Source: Microbacterium terrisoli (GTDB taxonomy: Bacteria; Actinomycetota; Actinomycetes; Actinomycetales; Microbacteriaceae). Taken from it: a stretch of DNA of 64,000 nt. The notes below the pieces were generated by a model, which did not search any database, was not told the DNA's origin, and worked only from the letters and a program-made list of their open reading frames with translations. The stretch covers positions 2,666,001 through 2,730,000 of the forward strand of contig NZ_CP133019.1 of assembly GCF_030866805.1 (NCBI RefSeq), in the 5' to 3' direction. Made by a program: the position numbers and the translations under genes. Position 1 is the stretch's first letter. Each line of letters opens with the position of its first letter. This document shows, in pieces, positions 1 through 9,450 of this stretch.

Positions 1-1
1 C

Positions 2-2350
2 GCCCGCGGGGTGCCCGTGCGGGAAGTCGCCGGCCGCACCGTGACCACCGTGTTCGACCTGATGCTCGCTCGCTACGGCGTCGGCCGCGCAGGTCTGCCC
101 GGTGAATGGCCCACCGGCTACGAGGATGCCTCGACGCCGGGCACACCCGCATGGCAGGAGGAGATCACCTCGGTCCCGGCCGAGCAGGCCACGCGCCTCG
201 GCCGCGAGTTCGCCGACAACGCCGACCGCAGCGGCGGACGATCGATGATCCTGATGGGTGCCGGCACGAACCACTGGTTCCACTCCGACACGATCTACCG
301 CACCTTCCTGGCGCTGACGATGATGACCGGCTGCCAGGGGGTGAACGGCGGTGGCTGGGCGCACTACGTCGGGCAGGAGAAGGTGCGCCCGCTGACCGGA
401 TACAACCAGTACGCCGGCGCCGCCGACTGGGTGCGCCCGCCCCGGCAGGCCATCGGCACGGCGTTCTGGTACCTGGCCACCGACCAGTGGCGCTACGACG
501 GGCTGCCGGCCAACCAGCTGTCCTCGGCGCTGTCACGCGGCACGTTCGACGGGCGCACCACCGCTGACTGCCTGGTCGAATCCGTCAAGCGCGGATGGAT
601 GCCGAGCTACCCGACCTTCTCGCGCAACCCGCTGGACCTGTGCGACGAAGCAGAGGCACTGGGCAAGGAGCCCGCGCAGCACATCGTCGACAGTCTCAAC
701 GACGGCTCGCTGCACTACGCGTGCGAAGACCCCGACGCTCCCGAGAACTTCCCGCGCGTGATCACGATGTGGCGCGCGAACGTGCTCGGCTCATCGGGCA
801 AGGGCAACGAGTACTTCCTCAAGCATCTACTGGGCACTGATTCCTCGATCCGCGTGGGCGAGGCCGGCGAGGGGTCGCGGCCCCGCGACATCCGCTGGCG
901 CGAGGATGCCCCGATCGGCAAGCTCGATCTGCTGGTCACGAGCGATTTCCGCATGACCTCGACGACGCTGTTCAGCGACATCGTGCTGCCCACGGCCACG
1001 TGGTACGAGAAGTACGATCTGTCTTCGACCGACATGCATCCCTTCGTGCATTCCTTCACCCCGGCGATCGACCCGCCGTGGCAGACACGCACGGACTTCG
1101 AGACGTTCAAGGTGCTCGCCGAGCGCTTCAGCGAGATGGCCCGCACGCACCTGGGTGTGCGGCGCGACATCGTGGCCGCCCCGCTGCAGCACGACACGCC
1201 CGACGCCCTGGCCACCCCTCACGGCGCGGTGAAGGACCTGCCGCTCAAGCCCGGAGTGACGATGCCCAAGCTCATCGTCGTCGAGCGCGACTATCCGGCT
1301 CTGGCCGAGCAGTGGAAGTCGCTCGGCCCGCTGACCGAGAAGCTCGGCATGACCACGAAGGGCATCACCTACCGACCCGACCGCGAGATCGAGACCCTCA
1401 AACAGCTCAACGGGGTCGTGGAGGCCGGGCCGACGGCCGGACGCGTGCGTCTGGACTCCGACAAGCGCGCATGCGAGATGGTGCTGGCGTTCTCGGGAAC
1501 CACGAACGGGCGCCTGGCCGTGCAGGGCTTCCAGCAGCTCGAGGTCAAGACCGGGCAGAAGATGGCGTTCCTGGCCGAGGAGCACGCGGGCTCGCACATC
1601 ACGTTCAGCGACGTGCAGATCCAGCCGCGCAGCGTCATCACCTCTCCGGAGTGGTCGGGGTCCGAGCACGGCGGGCGGCGCTACACCGCCTTCGCCGTCA
1701 ACGTCGAGCAGCTCAAGCCGTGGCACACCCTCACCGGGCGGCAGCACTTCTTCCTCGACCACGACTGGATGGAAGAGCTCGGCGAGAACATGCCCGTCTA
1801 CCGACCGCCGCTGGACATGCATCGGCTGTTCGGCGACGCAAAGATCGGCACCGTGGACCGCATCGCCGGCCCGGGCGCCGACGGTCAGACCGAGGTGTCG
1901 GTGCGCTACCTGACCCCGCACTCGAAGTGGTCGATCCACTCCGAATACCAAGACAACCTGTTCATGCTGTCGCTGAGCCGCGGCGGCCCCACGATCTGGA
2001 TGAGCATCGAAGACGCCGGCAAGATCGGCGTGCGCGACAACGAGTGGATCGAGGCGTACAACCGCAACGGCGTCGTGGTGGCCCGAGCGATCGTGTCGCA
2101 CCGCATGCCGGAGGGAACCGTGTACATGTACCACGCGAAGGATCGCACGGTCGATGTGCCGCTGACCGAGACCAGCGGCAAACGCGGCGGCATCCACAAC
2201 TCACTGACCCGCATCCTGCTCAAGCCCAGCCACCTCATCGGCGGCTACGCGCAGCTGGCGTGGGCGTTCAATTATCTCGGCCCCACCGGCAACCAGCGCG
2301 ATGAGGTCACCACGATCCGCCGGCGCAGCCAGGAGGTGCAGTACCGATGA
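2..2350 (+). CDS. narG: Respiratory nitrate reductase alpha subunit, C-terminal part
   Basis: This is the catalytic subunit of membrane-bound nitrate reductase, which reduces nitrate to nitrite at a bis-MGD molybdenum cofactor on the cytoplasmic face. The frame is open from base 2, so the gene is cut by the window edge; about 782 residues are visible and roughly the first 450 of the usual 1,230 or so are missing, including the N-terminal Fe-S motif. Visible NarG-like stretches include GCQGVNGGGWAHYVGQEKVR, QYAGAADWVRP and the C-terminal LTPHSKWSIHSEYQDN. The stop overlaps the narH start by four bases (ATGA), and narJ and narI follow, so the operon assignment is firm. The promoter lies outside the window. 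Confidence 0.97.
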   Translation, partial: ARGVPVREVAGRTVTTVFDLMLARYGVGRAGLPGEWPTGYEDASTPGTPAWQEEITSVPAEQATRLGREFADNADRSGGRSMILMGAGTNHWFHSDTIYRTFLALTMMTGCQGVNGGGWAHYVGQEKVRPLTGYNQYAGAADWVRPPRQAIGTAFWYLATDQWRYDGLPANQLSSALSRGTFDGRTTADCLVESVKRGWMPSYPTFSRNPLDLCDEAEALGKEPAQHIVDSLNDGSLHYACEDPDAPENFPRVITMWRANVLGSSGKGNEYFLKHLLGTDSSIRVGEAGEGSRPRDIRWREDAPIGKLDLLVTSDFRMTSTTLFSDIVLPTATWYEKYDLSSTDMHPFVHSFTPAIDPPWQTRTDFETFKVLAERFSEMARTHLGVRRDIVAAPLQHDTPDALATPHGAVKDLPLKPGVTMPKLIVVERDYPALAEQWKSLGPLTEKLGMTTKGITYRPDREIETLKQLNGVVEAGPTAGRVRLDSDKRACEMVLAFSGTTNGRLAVQGFQQLEVKTGQKMAFLAEEHAGSHITFSDVQIQPRSVITSPEWSGSEHGGRRYTAFAVNVEQLKPWHTLTGRQHFFLDHDWMEELGENMPVYRPPLDMHRLFGDAKIGTVDRIAGPGADGQTEVSVRYLTPHSKWSIHSEYQDNLFMLSLSRGGPTIWMSIEDAGKIGVRDNEWIEAYNRNGVVVARAIVSHRMPEGTVYMYHAKDRTVDVPLTETSGKRGGIHNSLTRILLKPSHLIGGYAQLAWAFNYLGPTGNQRDEVTTIRRRSQEVQYR

Positions 2351-3987
2351 AGGTCATGGCGCAGATGTCGATGGTGATGAACCTCGACAAGTGCATCGGA
2401 TGTCACACCTGTTCGGTCACGTGCAAGCAGGCGTGGACGAACCGCACCGGCGTGGAGTACGTGTGGTTCAACAACGTCGAGACCCGCCCGGGCGTCGGCT
2501 ACCCGCGCATGTACGAGGATCAGGAGAAGTGGGGCGGCGGCTGGGTGCGCACCAAGCGCGGACGCCTCAAGCTGCGCAGCGGCGGCCGGCTGAACAAGCT
2601 CGCGCACATCTTCTCGAACCCGAACCTGCCCGAGATCCACGACTACTACGAACCGTGGACGTACGACTACGACATGCTGCTGAACTCGCCGGCGGGCTCG
2701 CATACGCCGGTCGCCCGGCCCAAGAGCCTGCTGACCGGCAAAGACATGAAGATCTCATGGTCAGCCAACTGGGACGACGATCTCGGCGGCTCGGCCGAGA
2801 CGATGCAGGACGATCCGATCCTGCGCAAGATGAGCGAGCAGGTGCACGCCGACTTCGAGCAGGCGTTCATGTTCTATCTGCCGCGCATCTGCGAGCACTG
2901 CCTCAACCCGTCGTGCGTGGCATCCTGCCCCTCCGGTGCGATGTACAAGCGCGCCGAAGACGGCATCGTGCTGGTCGACCAGGACAAGTGCCGCGGCTGG
3001 CGCATGTGCGTCTCGGGCTGCCCTTATAAGAAGGTGTACTTCAACCACAAGACGGGCAAGGCCGAGAAGTGCACGCTGTGCTACCCGCGCATCGAGGTGG
3101 GCCTGCCCACCGTGTGCTCGGAGACCTGCGTGGGGCGCCTGCGCTACCTGGGCCTGGTGCTCTACGACGTGGACCGGGTGGCCGAGGCCGCGAGCGTCGA
3201 GGACGAGCACGAACTGCTGGACGCGCAGCGCAGCGTCATCCTCGACCCGTTCGATCCCGAGGTGATCGAGGCCGCCCGCCGCGACGGCATCCCCGAAGAC
3301 TGGATCGAAGCGGCGCAGAACAGCCCGATCCACAAGCTCATCTCGCAGTACAAGGTGGCCCTGCCGCTGCACCCCGAGTACCGCACGATGCCGATGGTCT
3401 GGTACATCCCCCCGCTGTCGCCGGTGGTGGATGTCATCACCTCGTCGGGCAGCGACGGCGAGGACGCACGCACCCTGTTCGCCGCGATCGACAAGCTGAG
3501 AATCCCGATCTCGTATCTGGCCGAGCTGTTCACCGCCGGCGACGTGGCGCCCGTCGACTCGTCGCTGCGCAAGCTGGCCGCGATGCGCTCGTACATGCGC
3601 GGCATCAACATCGACGGCGAGCGCGACGAGTCGATCGCCGCCTCGGTGGGGATGACCGGAACCGAGATCGAACAGATGTACCGCCTGCTGGCGATCGCGA
3701 AGTACAACGACCGCTACGTCATCCCCGCCGCCCACGCCGAGCAGGCCCGTGAGCTCGAAGAGCTCGCCTGCTCGCTGGATTACGATGGCGGCCCGGGTAT
3801 GGGCGGTGCCGGCCCGTTCGGCTCGTCCAGCGGACACTCCGTGCCGGTCGCGGTGGAGAACTTCCACTCGCTGTCGGCCCGGCAGACCGCCGACCGGCCG
3901 ACGACCCCCGGACGGGTGAACCTGCTCAACTGGGACGGCAACGGCCAGCCCGAGGGTCTGTTCCCCCCCAAGGACAAGGACTCCTGA
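2347..3987 (+). CDS. narH: Respiratory nitrate reductase beta subunit (Fe-S protein)
   Basis: This 546-residue protein carries electrons from the NarI haems to the NarG molybdenum site through four Fe-S clusters. The cysteine clusters are visible: C16, C19, C22 and C26; C182, C185, C190 and C194; then C215, C221 and C225 with Trp218 in place of a cysteine. That CxxW spacing is the hallmark of the NarH [3Fe-4S] cluster. A further set lies in the KCTLCYPR...CSETC stretch. The start overlaps the narG stop (ATGA) and the stop overlaps the narJ start by one base. The last 100 residues are a Gly/Pro-rich tail. Confidence 0.98.
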   Translation: MKVMAQMSMVMNLDKCIGCHTCSVTCKQAWTNRTGVEYVWFNNVETRPGVGYPRMYEDQEKWGGGWVRTKRGRLKLRSGGRLNKLAHIFSNPNLPEIHDYYEPWTYDYDMLLNSPAGSHTPVARPKSLLTGKDMKISWSANWDDDLGGSAETMQDDPILRKMSEQVHADFEQAFMFYLPRICEHCLNPSCVASCPSGAMYKRAEDGIVLVDQDKCRGWRMCVSGCPYKKVYFNHKTGKAEKCTLCYPRIEVGLPTVCSETCVGRLRYLGLVLYDVDRVAEAASVEDEHELLDAQRSVILDPFDPEVIEAARRDGIPEDWIEAAQNSPIHKLISQYKVALPLHPEYRTMPMVWYIPPLSPVVDVITSSGSDGEDARTLFAAIDKLRIPISYLAELFTAGDVAPVDSSLRKLAAMRSYMRGINIDGERDESIAASVGMTGTEIEQMYRLLAIAKYNDRYVIPAAHAEQARELEELACSLDYDGGPGMGGAGPFGSSSGHSVPVAVENFHSLSARQTADRPTTPGRVNLLNWDGNGQPEGLFPPKDKDS

Positions 3988-4706
3988 TGGCCTTCGCCAC
4001 CCGATCACGCGCGCGCGCCACACCGCGGCGCAAGCTGCCGCCGCAGCTGGACGCGCTGACCCTGAGCCGCCAGCAGCGACAGCGCGTGCACATGGCCGCG
4101 GCGGTGCTGCTGGACTATCCCGACGATGCGTGGTTCGCCAAGCTTGCGACGGTGCGAACTCTGATCGCGCCGCTGCCGGAGAAGCTGCGCGCGCCGTTGG
4201 AGCAGTTCATGGATGCCGCGATCCGGGCCGGTGCGGGCGACTGGGAGCGGCTGTATGTCACGACGTTCGATCTGAAGCGCAAGTGCAGCCTGTATCTGAC
4301 GTATTTCGCGACCGGCGACACGCGCAAGCGCGGCACGGCGCTGGTGACGATCCTGGAGGCATACCGTGCGGCCGGGTGGGAGTTCGACGCCGCCGAGCTG
4401 CCCGACTATCTGCCGGCGGTGCTGGAGTTCTCGGCCATGAGCGAATCCGAGATCGCCGGGGCCCTGCTGTCGAGCCACCGCGAAGGCATCGAGGTGCTGC
4501 GGGCGGCGCTGGAGGGCATGGACAGCCCGTGGGCGGACGTGACCCGTGCGGTCACGCTGTCGCTGCCCCCGATCGACGAGGCCACGCGTGAGCGCTACCT
4601 CGACCTGATCAGTGAAGGGCCGCCCACCGAGACGGTGGGGCTGAGCTTCCTCGGCAATCTGCCCCCGTACTCGCCACACGCACCGAATGCGAGGGAGGAC
4701 CGATGA
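3987..4706 (+). CDS. narJ: Nitrate reductase molybdenum cofactor assembly chaperone
   Basis: NarJ is a cytoplasmic chaperone that binds the NarG N-terminus and allows cofactor insertion before the complex docks on NarI. The 239-residue product has an extra basic N-terminal segment of about 30 residues, then the helical family core (AAAVLLDYPDDAWF; LYVTTFDLKRKCSLYLTYF; ALVTILEAYRAAGWEF; LPDYLPAVLEF). The DLKRKCSLYLTY stretch is very typical of NarJ. It overlaps narH by one base (TGATG) and narI by four (ATGA). Assignment rests on these motifs plus operon position. Confidence 0.95.
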   Translation: MAFATRSRARATPRRKLPPQLDALTLSRQQRQRVHMAAAVLLDYPDDAWFAKLATVRTLIAPLPEKLRAPLEQFMDAAIRAGAGDWERLYVTTFDLKRKCSLYLTYFATGDTRKRGTALVTILEAYRAAGWEFDAAELPDYLPAVLEFSAMSESEIAGALLSSHREGIEVLRAALEGMDSPWADVTRAVTLSLPPIDEATRERYLDLISEGPPTETVGLSFLGNLPPYSPHAPNAREDR

Positions 4707-5464
4707 ACACCCTGTCCATGCTCCTGTGGGTCGCCTTGCCGTACGCGGGCATCGCGGTGTTCGTCGTCGGGCACATCTGGCGGTACCGCTACGACAAGTT
4801 CGGCTGGACGACCAGGTCCAGTCAGACGTACGAGAACCGCCTGCTGCGCTGGGGATCGCCGATGTTCCACTTCGGCATCCTGTGCGTCCTGGTCGGGCAC
4901 GCCGTGGGTCTGCTCGTCCCCCGCGAGTGGCTCTATGCGATCGGCATCGACGAGCACATGTACCACATCGGTGCGACGGTGCTGGGCACCGCCGCGGCCA
5001 TCCTGACGCTGGCCGGCCTTGCGATCCTGATCTATCGACGCCGCACCGTGGGCCCGGTGTTCCTGGCGACCACGCCGATGGACAAGGTCATGTACGTCTT
5101 CCTCGGGCTCACGCTCGTGTTCGGCACGCTGGCCACCTTCATCTACCAGCTGTTCGGCCCCGGATACGAGTACCGTGCGACGATCGGACCCTGGGTGCGC
5201 AGCATCCTGCTCCTGCAGCCGCGGCCCGACCTCATGACCGGGGCTCCGCTGATGTTCCAGCTGCACGCGCTGACGGCCACGCTGCTGTTCATCCTGTGGC
5301 CCTTCACGCGGCTCGTGCACGTGTTCTCGGCGCCGGTGCAGTACCTTTTCCGCCCGTACATCGTGTACCGCTCGCGCGACGAGCACCGCAGCGGCGCCCG
5401 CGCCACCCGCCGTGGTTGGGACCCGGTCTCGGCCCCCGACCCACAGCGGCTGCGCCGCCCGTAG
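4703..5464 (+). CDS. narI: Respiratory nitrate reductase gamma subunit (cytochrome b)
   Basis: This 253-residue membrane subunit holds two b-type haems and oxidises menaquinol, passing electrons to NarH. Five hydrophobic segments are visible, starting with LLWVALPYAGIAVFVVGHIW. Likely haem-ligand histidines lie in the first segment (VGHIW), in FHFGILCVLVGHAVG and in the last segment (FTRLVHVFSAPVQYLFRPY), as in the family. It is the last gene of narGHJI and is followed by a strong hairpin. No separate narX or narK was found next to it. Confidence 0.97.
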   Translation: MNTLSMLLWVALPYAGIAVFVVGHIWRYRYDKFGWTTRSSQTYENRLLRWGSPMFHFGILCVLVGHAVGLLVPREWLYAIGIDEHMYHIGATVLGTAAAILTLAGLAILIYRRRTVGPVFLATTPMDKVMYVFLGLTLVFGTLATFIYQLFGPGYEYRATIGPWVRSILLLQPRPDLMTGAPLMFQLHALTATLLFILWPFTRLVHVFSAPVQYLFRPYIVYRSRDEHRSGARATRRGWDPVSAPDPQRLRRP

Positions 5465-5478
5465 CCGGCAGCGCACAA

Positions 5479-5515
5479 GAGAGGCGGCATCCGGCCAGTC
5501 CGGGTGCCGCCTCTC
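5479..5515. terminator. Hairpin terminator between narI and the convergent MFS gene
   Basis: Arms GAGAGGCGGCA (5479-5489) and TGCCGCCTCTC (5505-5515) are perfectly complementary over 11 bp and enclose a 15-base loop. There is no long T-tract. It sits 14 bases after the narI stop and 22 bases before the stop of the convergent MFS gene, so it can serve both strands. Confidence 0.8.
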
Positions 5516-5537
5516 CGTGTTGCTGTGTTGCTGTGGG

Positions 5538-6866
5538 CTATTCGGTTTCGCCCACGACGTCCGGCAGAGCCTCGACGACCGGCGAAGCCGCTTTCTCGGG
5601 CCTGGGCATCCGGGTGATCGCCGGAATGATCAGCGACACCAGTGCGATGATGCCGATCACGGTGTAGCCGAGCGTGTAGTTCTTCACCTCGCCGTCGCCG
5701 ATGAGGGCAGCGATGATCGGCGGGCCGATGATGCCACCCAGGCTCCAGCCGATGATCATCAGGCCGTAGATGGCGCCGGCGTGCTTGACTCCGAAGAAGT
5801 CACCGGCCGTGGCAGGCATGGTGCCGAAGCCGCCGCCGTAGCAGAGGTAGACCACCGCCGCCAGCACGAAGAACAGCACGGCGTTCGTGGCGTGCGGGAT
5901 CAGCAGCAGGCAGATGCCCTGCAGGCCGAGCATGAGCGCGAACGCCCACATGCGGCCGGTGAACCCCGAAATCCACGCCCAGAAGATCCGGCCGCCGCCG
6001 TTGAACAGCGCCAGCACACCGACCAGGGCCGCAGCCCCGGCCACCGTGTAGCCGGCGATGTCCTTCGCGCTGGCCGCCGCCTGCGCGATCAGGGCGATGC
6101 CCACCGTCACGTTCAGCGTCAGGATCGCCGTCAGCAGGTACCACTGCGGTGTGCGCAGCGCCTCCTTCTCGGTGAACTGCTTGTACGCGTCATGCGTGCG
6201 ACCGCCCACCGCCGGCGTCCAGCCCGGCACCGTGTAGCCGGCCGGAGGGTTGCGGAAGAACGCCGCGCCGACGATGGCCAGCACCAGGTATCCGATGCCC
6301 AACGGCAGGAATGCCCGGTTCGGCTCGGTCGGCGTCATCGCGATCAGCCACTGCGCCACGGGAGCGGTGACCACCGCGCCGAAGCCGAAGCCTGCCACGG
6401 CGAGACCGGTGATCAGGCCACGCTTGTCGGGGAACCACTTCTGCAGCATCGCGATCGGCACGATGTAGGCATATCCCAGGCCGAAGCCGCTGATCACGCC
6501 ATATCCGAGCACGAGCAGCCACAGCTGGCTGGAGTCATGCGAGACCGCGAACGATGCGAGTATGCAGCCGAGGCCGTAGATGATGCCGCCGGTCAGGGCC
6601 ACGGGGCGGGGTCCGGTGCGGTCCTGCACCTTGCCGCCGATGTAGCTGCCGATGAAGATCATGCCGATCGTCACGGTGAACGTCAGCGACGCCTCCGAGG
6701 TGGTGAGGTTCATCGCGCCCGGATCCGCCAGCGCCTTGCCGAAGACGCTCCACGCGTACACGGCGCCGATCGCGAACTGCAGCAGCAGGGCGGCGATGAC
6801 GATCCACCATCGGCCTGCGGTCGGTTTTCGGGTCGTACCACCTGCTGTTGTGGCTGAAGACATCAT
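5538..6866 (-). CDS. MFS transporter, oxalate/formate antiporter (OFA) family
   Basis: This 442-residue major facilitator has twelve hydrophobic segments. Its opening, RWWIVIAALLLQFAIGAVYA followed by WSVF, is typical of the OFA family, and GKVQDRTGPRP is the MFS loop 2-3 motif. The start chosen is the first of two ATGs preceded by AGAGAGGA; a longer frame to 7010 would run into the upstream gene. It lies downstream of, and on the same strand as, a formate-dehydrogenase-like gene with a gap of about 100 bases. That suggests transport of formate, oxalate or a related carboxylate. It lacks the nitrate signature of NarK, so nitrate transport is less likely. Substrate is inferred only. Confidence 0.75.
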   Translation of the reverse strand: MMSSATTAGGTTRKPTAGRWWIVIAALLLQFAIGAVYAWSVFGKALADPGAMNLTTSEASLTFTVTIGMIFIGSYIGGKVQDRTGPRPVALTGGIIYGLGCILASFAVSHDSSQLWLLVLGYGVISGFGLGYAYIVPIAMLQKWFPDKRGLITGLAVAGFGFGAVVTAPVAQWLIAMTPTEPNRAFLPLGIGYLVLAIVGAAFFRNPPAGYTVPGWTPAVGGRTHDAYKQFTEKEALRTPQWYLLTAILTLNVTVGIALIAQAAASAKDIAGYTVAGAAALVGVLALFNGGGRIFWAWISGFTGRMWAFALMLGLQGICLLLIPHATNAVLFFVLAAVVYLCYGGGFGTMPATAGDFFGVKHAGAIYGLMIIGWSLGGIIGPPIIAALIGDGEVKNYTLGYTVIGIIALVSLIIPAITRMPRPEKAASPVVEALPDVVGETE

Positions 6867-6966
6867 TGTCCATCCTCTCTGTGTCGCACGATCGTCGTGC
6901 GGGCGCGCGGACAAGGCGCACGAGGTGGTCCCGTGCGCTGTCCGCGGCCGTCTCAGGGCCGCATCG

Positions 6967-9321
6967 TCAGCGGCCCGCTGTCGCCAGTGTCCCGGGTGCT
7001 CCCGCCGCATCCGCGCCGCCGGCGGTCGCCGCCGGCTCCAGCCTGATGACGACCCCCTTCGATGCCGGGGTGTTGCTGCCCAGCGCCGTCAGACCCAGCG
7101 GTACGAGCGGGTTGCCTTCGGGGAAGTACGTCGCCGCACAACCTCGCGAGGTCGGGAAGGCCACGACCTTGAAGCCGTGCACCGCGCGATCCACCCCGTC
7201 GGTGTATTCGCTGTGCACGTCGACGATCGCGCCGTCGGCGAAACCGAGGTCCGCGAGGTCGTCAGGGTGCACGAAGATCACACGACGACTCTTCTTGATG
7301 CCGCGGTAGCGGTCGTCGAGACTGTAGATCGTCGTGTTGAACTGGTCGTGCGCGCGCATCGACTGCAGCAGCAAACGTCCCGGAGGGCAGTCGAGGTACT
7401 CGAGGTCGTTGACCGTGATCATCGCCTTGCCCGTCGCCGTCGGGAACGTGCGCGAGTCGCGCGGCCCGTGCGGCAGGATGAACCCGTTGTCGGCGTGCAG
7501 TCGCTTGTTGAAGTCGTCGAATCCGGGGATGACGTGCTCGATGTGGTCGCGCACGACGTCGTAGTCCCGCTCGAACGATGCCCAGTCGACCGGACCGTCA
7601 TCGCCCAGCAGCGCACGCGCGATGCCGACCACGACCGACATCTCGCTGCGCAGCAGCGGCGAGATCGGCTTGACCTTGCCGCGCGTCGAGTGGATCGCGC
7701 AGACCGAGTCCTCGACCGACAGCATCTGCGGGCCGGCGGCCTGCATGTCGATCTCCGTGCGCCCGAGCACGGGCAGGATGAGCGCCTCGTCTCCGACGGT
7801 CAGGTGATTGCGGTTGAGCTTGGTCGAGATCTGCACATTCAGGCCGACCTTGCGGAACCCCTCCTCGGCGGCGTGCGTGTCGGAGACGGCCGACACGAGG
7901 TTGCCGCCCATCGAGATCCACACCTTGGTCTTGCCGGCCAGCATCGCCTCGACCGACTGGACGACGTCGTAGCCGTGCGCGCGGGGAACGGTGGTGCCGA
8001 ACTCCTTGTCGAGCGCGGCGAGGAACTTCTCCGGCATCTGCTCCCAGATGCCCATCGTGCGGTCGCCCTGCACGTTGCTGTGCCCGCGGATCGGCGAGGC
8101 TCCGGCACCGGGCTTGCCGATGTTGCCGCGCAGCAGCAGCAGGTTGATGACCTCCTTCAGGATGCGCACGGCATCCCGATGCTGGGTCAGCCCCATCGCC
8201 CACGTGATGATGACCTTGTCGGCGCGCAGATACCGTTCGGCCAGCTCGTCGATCTGAGCCTGCGTCAGCCCGGTGGCGCGCAGCACCATCTCGTGGTCGA
8301 GATCCTTGACGTGCTCGCGGAACTCGTCCAGGCCCGAGCAGTGCTCGTCGAGGAAGGCATGGTCCAGCACGGTGCCGGGCCGCGCGTCCTCGGCCTGGAA
8401 CACCTTCTGCGAGATGGCCTTCATCAGCCATCCGTCGCCACCGGCGCGGATCTGCAGATACTGGTCGGCCAGGCCCGTGCCCTTGCCGAGGATGCCGCGC
8501 ACGGTCTGCGGGTTCTTGTACCGGACCAGGCCCGCCTCCATCAGCGGGTTGACCGCGACGATCTCCGCGCCGGCCTGCTTGGCCTCTTCGAGGGCGGTCA
8601 GCATGCGCGGATGGTTCGTGCCGGGGTTCTGACCCATGATGATGATCAGATCGGCCTTCTCGAAGTCCTTGTACGCGATCGTGTTCTTGCCGATGCCGAT
8701 CACCTCGCCCAAGGCCTTGCCTGTGGACTCGTGGCACATGTTCGAGCAGTCGGGCAGGTTGTTGGTGCCGAACGTCCGCGCCAGCAGCTGGTAGGCGAAG
8801 GCGGTCTCGTTGGCCGTGCGTCCGCTGGTGTAGAAGGTCGCCTCGTTCGGCGAGTCCATGGCCTTCAACCGCTCGGCGATCAGCGCGAACGCGGCATCCC
8901 ACGTGATGGGCTCGTAGTTGTCGCTGCCCTTCGGCTTGTAGACGGGCTCGATGAGCCGGCCCTGCATGCCCAGCCAGTACTCCGACTTGCCTTCAAGACT
9001 CGTGATCGAGTTCTCGGCCCAGAACGAGGTCGGGATCGTGACGGGCGTCGCCTCCCAGGTGACGGCCTTCGCACCGTTCTCGCAGAACTCGAAGGTCTTG
9101 CGCTCCTCGGGATCGGCCCACGCACAGCTCATGCAGTCGAAGCCGTCTTTTTGATTCATGTCGGTCACGAGCGTGAGCGCGCGGCTCAGACCCATGTCCT
9201 TGATGGCCGGGACCATCGAATGCAACACGCCCGGGACACCTGCAGCCCAATGCTTGGGCTCGCCGACCTCCATGGCCGTGGCATCCTCGTCGATGTCTTG
9301 AACCGGCGCCTTACCCGTCAT
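6967..9321 (-). CDS. FdhF/YdeP-type molybdopterin oxidoreductase alpha subunit
   Basis: A 784-residue molybdopterin oxidoreductase of the group annotated as formate dehydrogenase alpha or YdeP. The metal-ligand region reads SNMCHEST, with Cys196-His197 at the position where formate dehydrogenase H has selenocysteine-His. The N-terminus has only C63xxC66, too few cysteines for a classical [4Fe-4S] motif. Cofactor-binding stretches are visible (IIIMGQNPGTNHPRML; VQGDRTMGIWEQMP; a C-terminal dinucleotide-binding domain). A moderate Shine-Dalgarno (AAAGGAG) precedes the ATG. fdhD upstream and modABC beyond it support a molybdenum enzyme. The true substrate is not certain: YdeP-type proteins are largely uncharacterised, and formate is the usual guess. 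Confidence 0.85.
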   Translation of the reverse strand: MTGKAPVQDIDEDATAMEVGEPKHWAAGVPGVLHSMVPAIKDMGLSRALTLVTDMNQKDGFDCMSCAWADPEERKTFEFCENGAKAVTWEATPVTIPTSFWAENSITSLEGKSEYWLGMQGRLIEPVYKPKGSDNYEPITWDAAFALIAERLKAMDSPNEATFYTSGRTANETAFAYQLLARTFGTNNLPDCSNMCHESTGKALGEVIGIGKNTIAYKDFEKADLIIIMGQNPGTNHPRMLTALEEAKQAGAEIVAVNPLMEAGLVRYKNPQTVRGILGKGTGLADQYLQIRAGGDGWLMKAISQKVFQAEDARPGTVLDHAFLDEHCSGLDEFREHVKDLDHEMVLRATGLTQAQIDELAERYLRADKVIITWAMGLTQHRDAVRILKEVINLLLLRGNIGKPGAGASPIRGHSNVQGDRTMGIWEQMPEKFLAALDKEFGTTVPRAHGYDVVQSVEAMLAGKTKVWISMGGNLVSAVSDTHAAEEGFRKVGLNVQISTKLNRNHLTVGDEALILPVLGRTEIDMQAAGPQMLSVEDSVCAIHSTRGKVKPISPLLRSEMSVVVGIARALLGDDGPVDWASFERDYDVVRDHIEHVIPGFDDFNKRLHADNGFILPHGPRDSRTFPTATGKAMITVNDLEYLDCPPGRLLLQSMRAHDQFNTTIYSLDDRYRGIKKSRRVIFVHPDDLADLGFADGAIVDVHSEYTDGVDRAVHGFKVVAFPTSRGCAATYFPEGNPLVPLGLTALGSNTPASKGVVIRLEPAATAGGADAAGAPGTLATAGR

Positions 9322-9450
9322 CGTGAAGCACGCTCCTTTGCTCGCTCACTCGGAGGACGACGCCGTCGAGCAGCCGACGTTGCCCTCATCCCTAGGCTTA
9401 TCAGCGAACGCACAGGCTTGCAAGGTCGACGCGCAGAAACGCGTGCGCAT

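Noticed and set aside
5538..6866. Nitrate/nitrite antiporter NarK
   Set aside because: Position next to nar suggested it, but the nitrate signature motifs are missing and the N-terminal helix fits the oxalate/formate family.
6967..9321. Selenocysteine formate dehydrogenase
   Set aside because: The ligand position is encoded as Cys196, there is no in-frame TGA and no SECIS-like element was seen.
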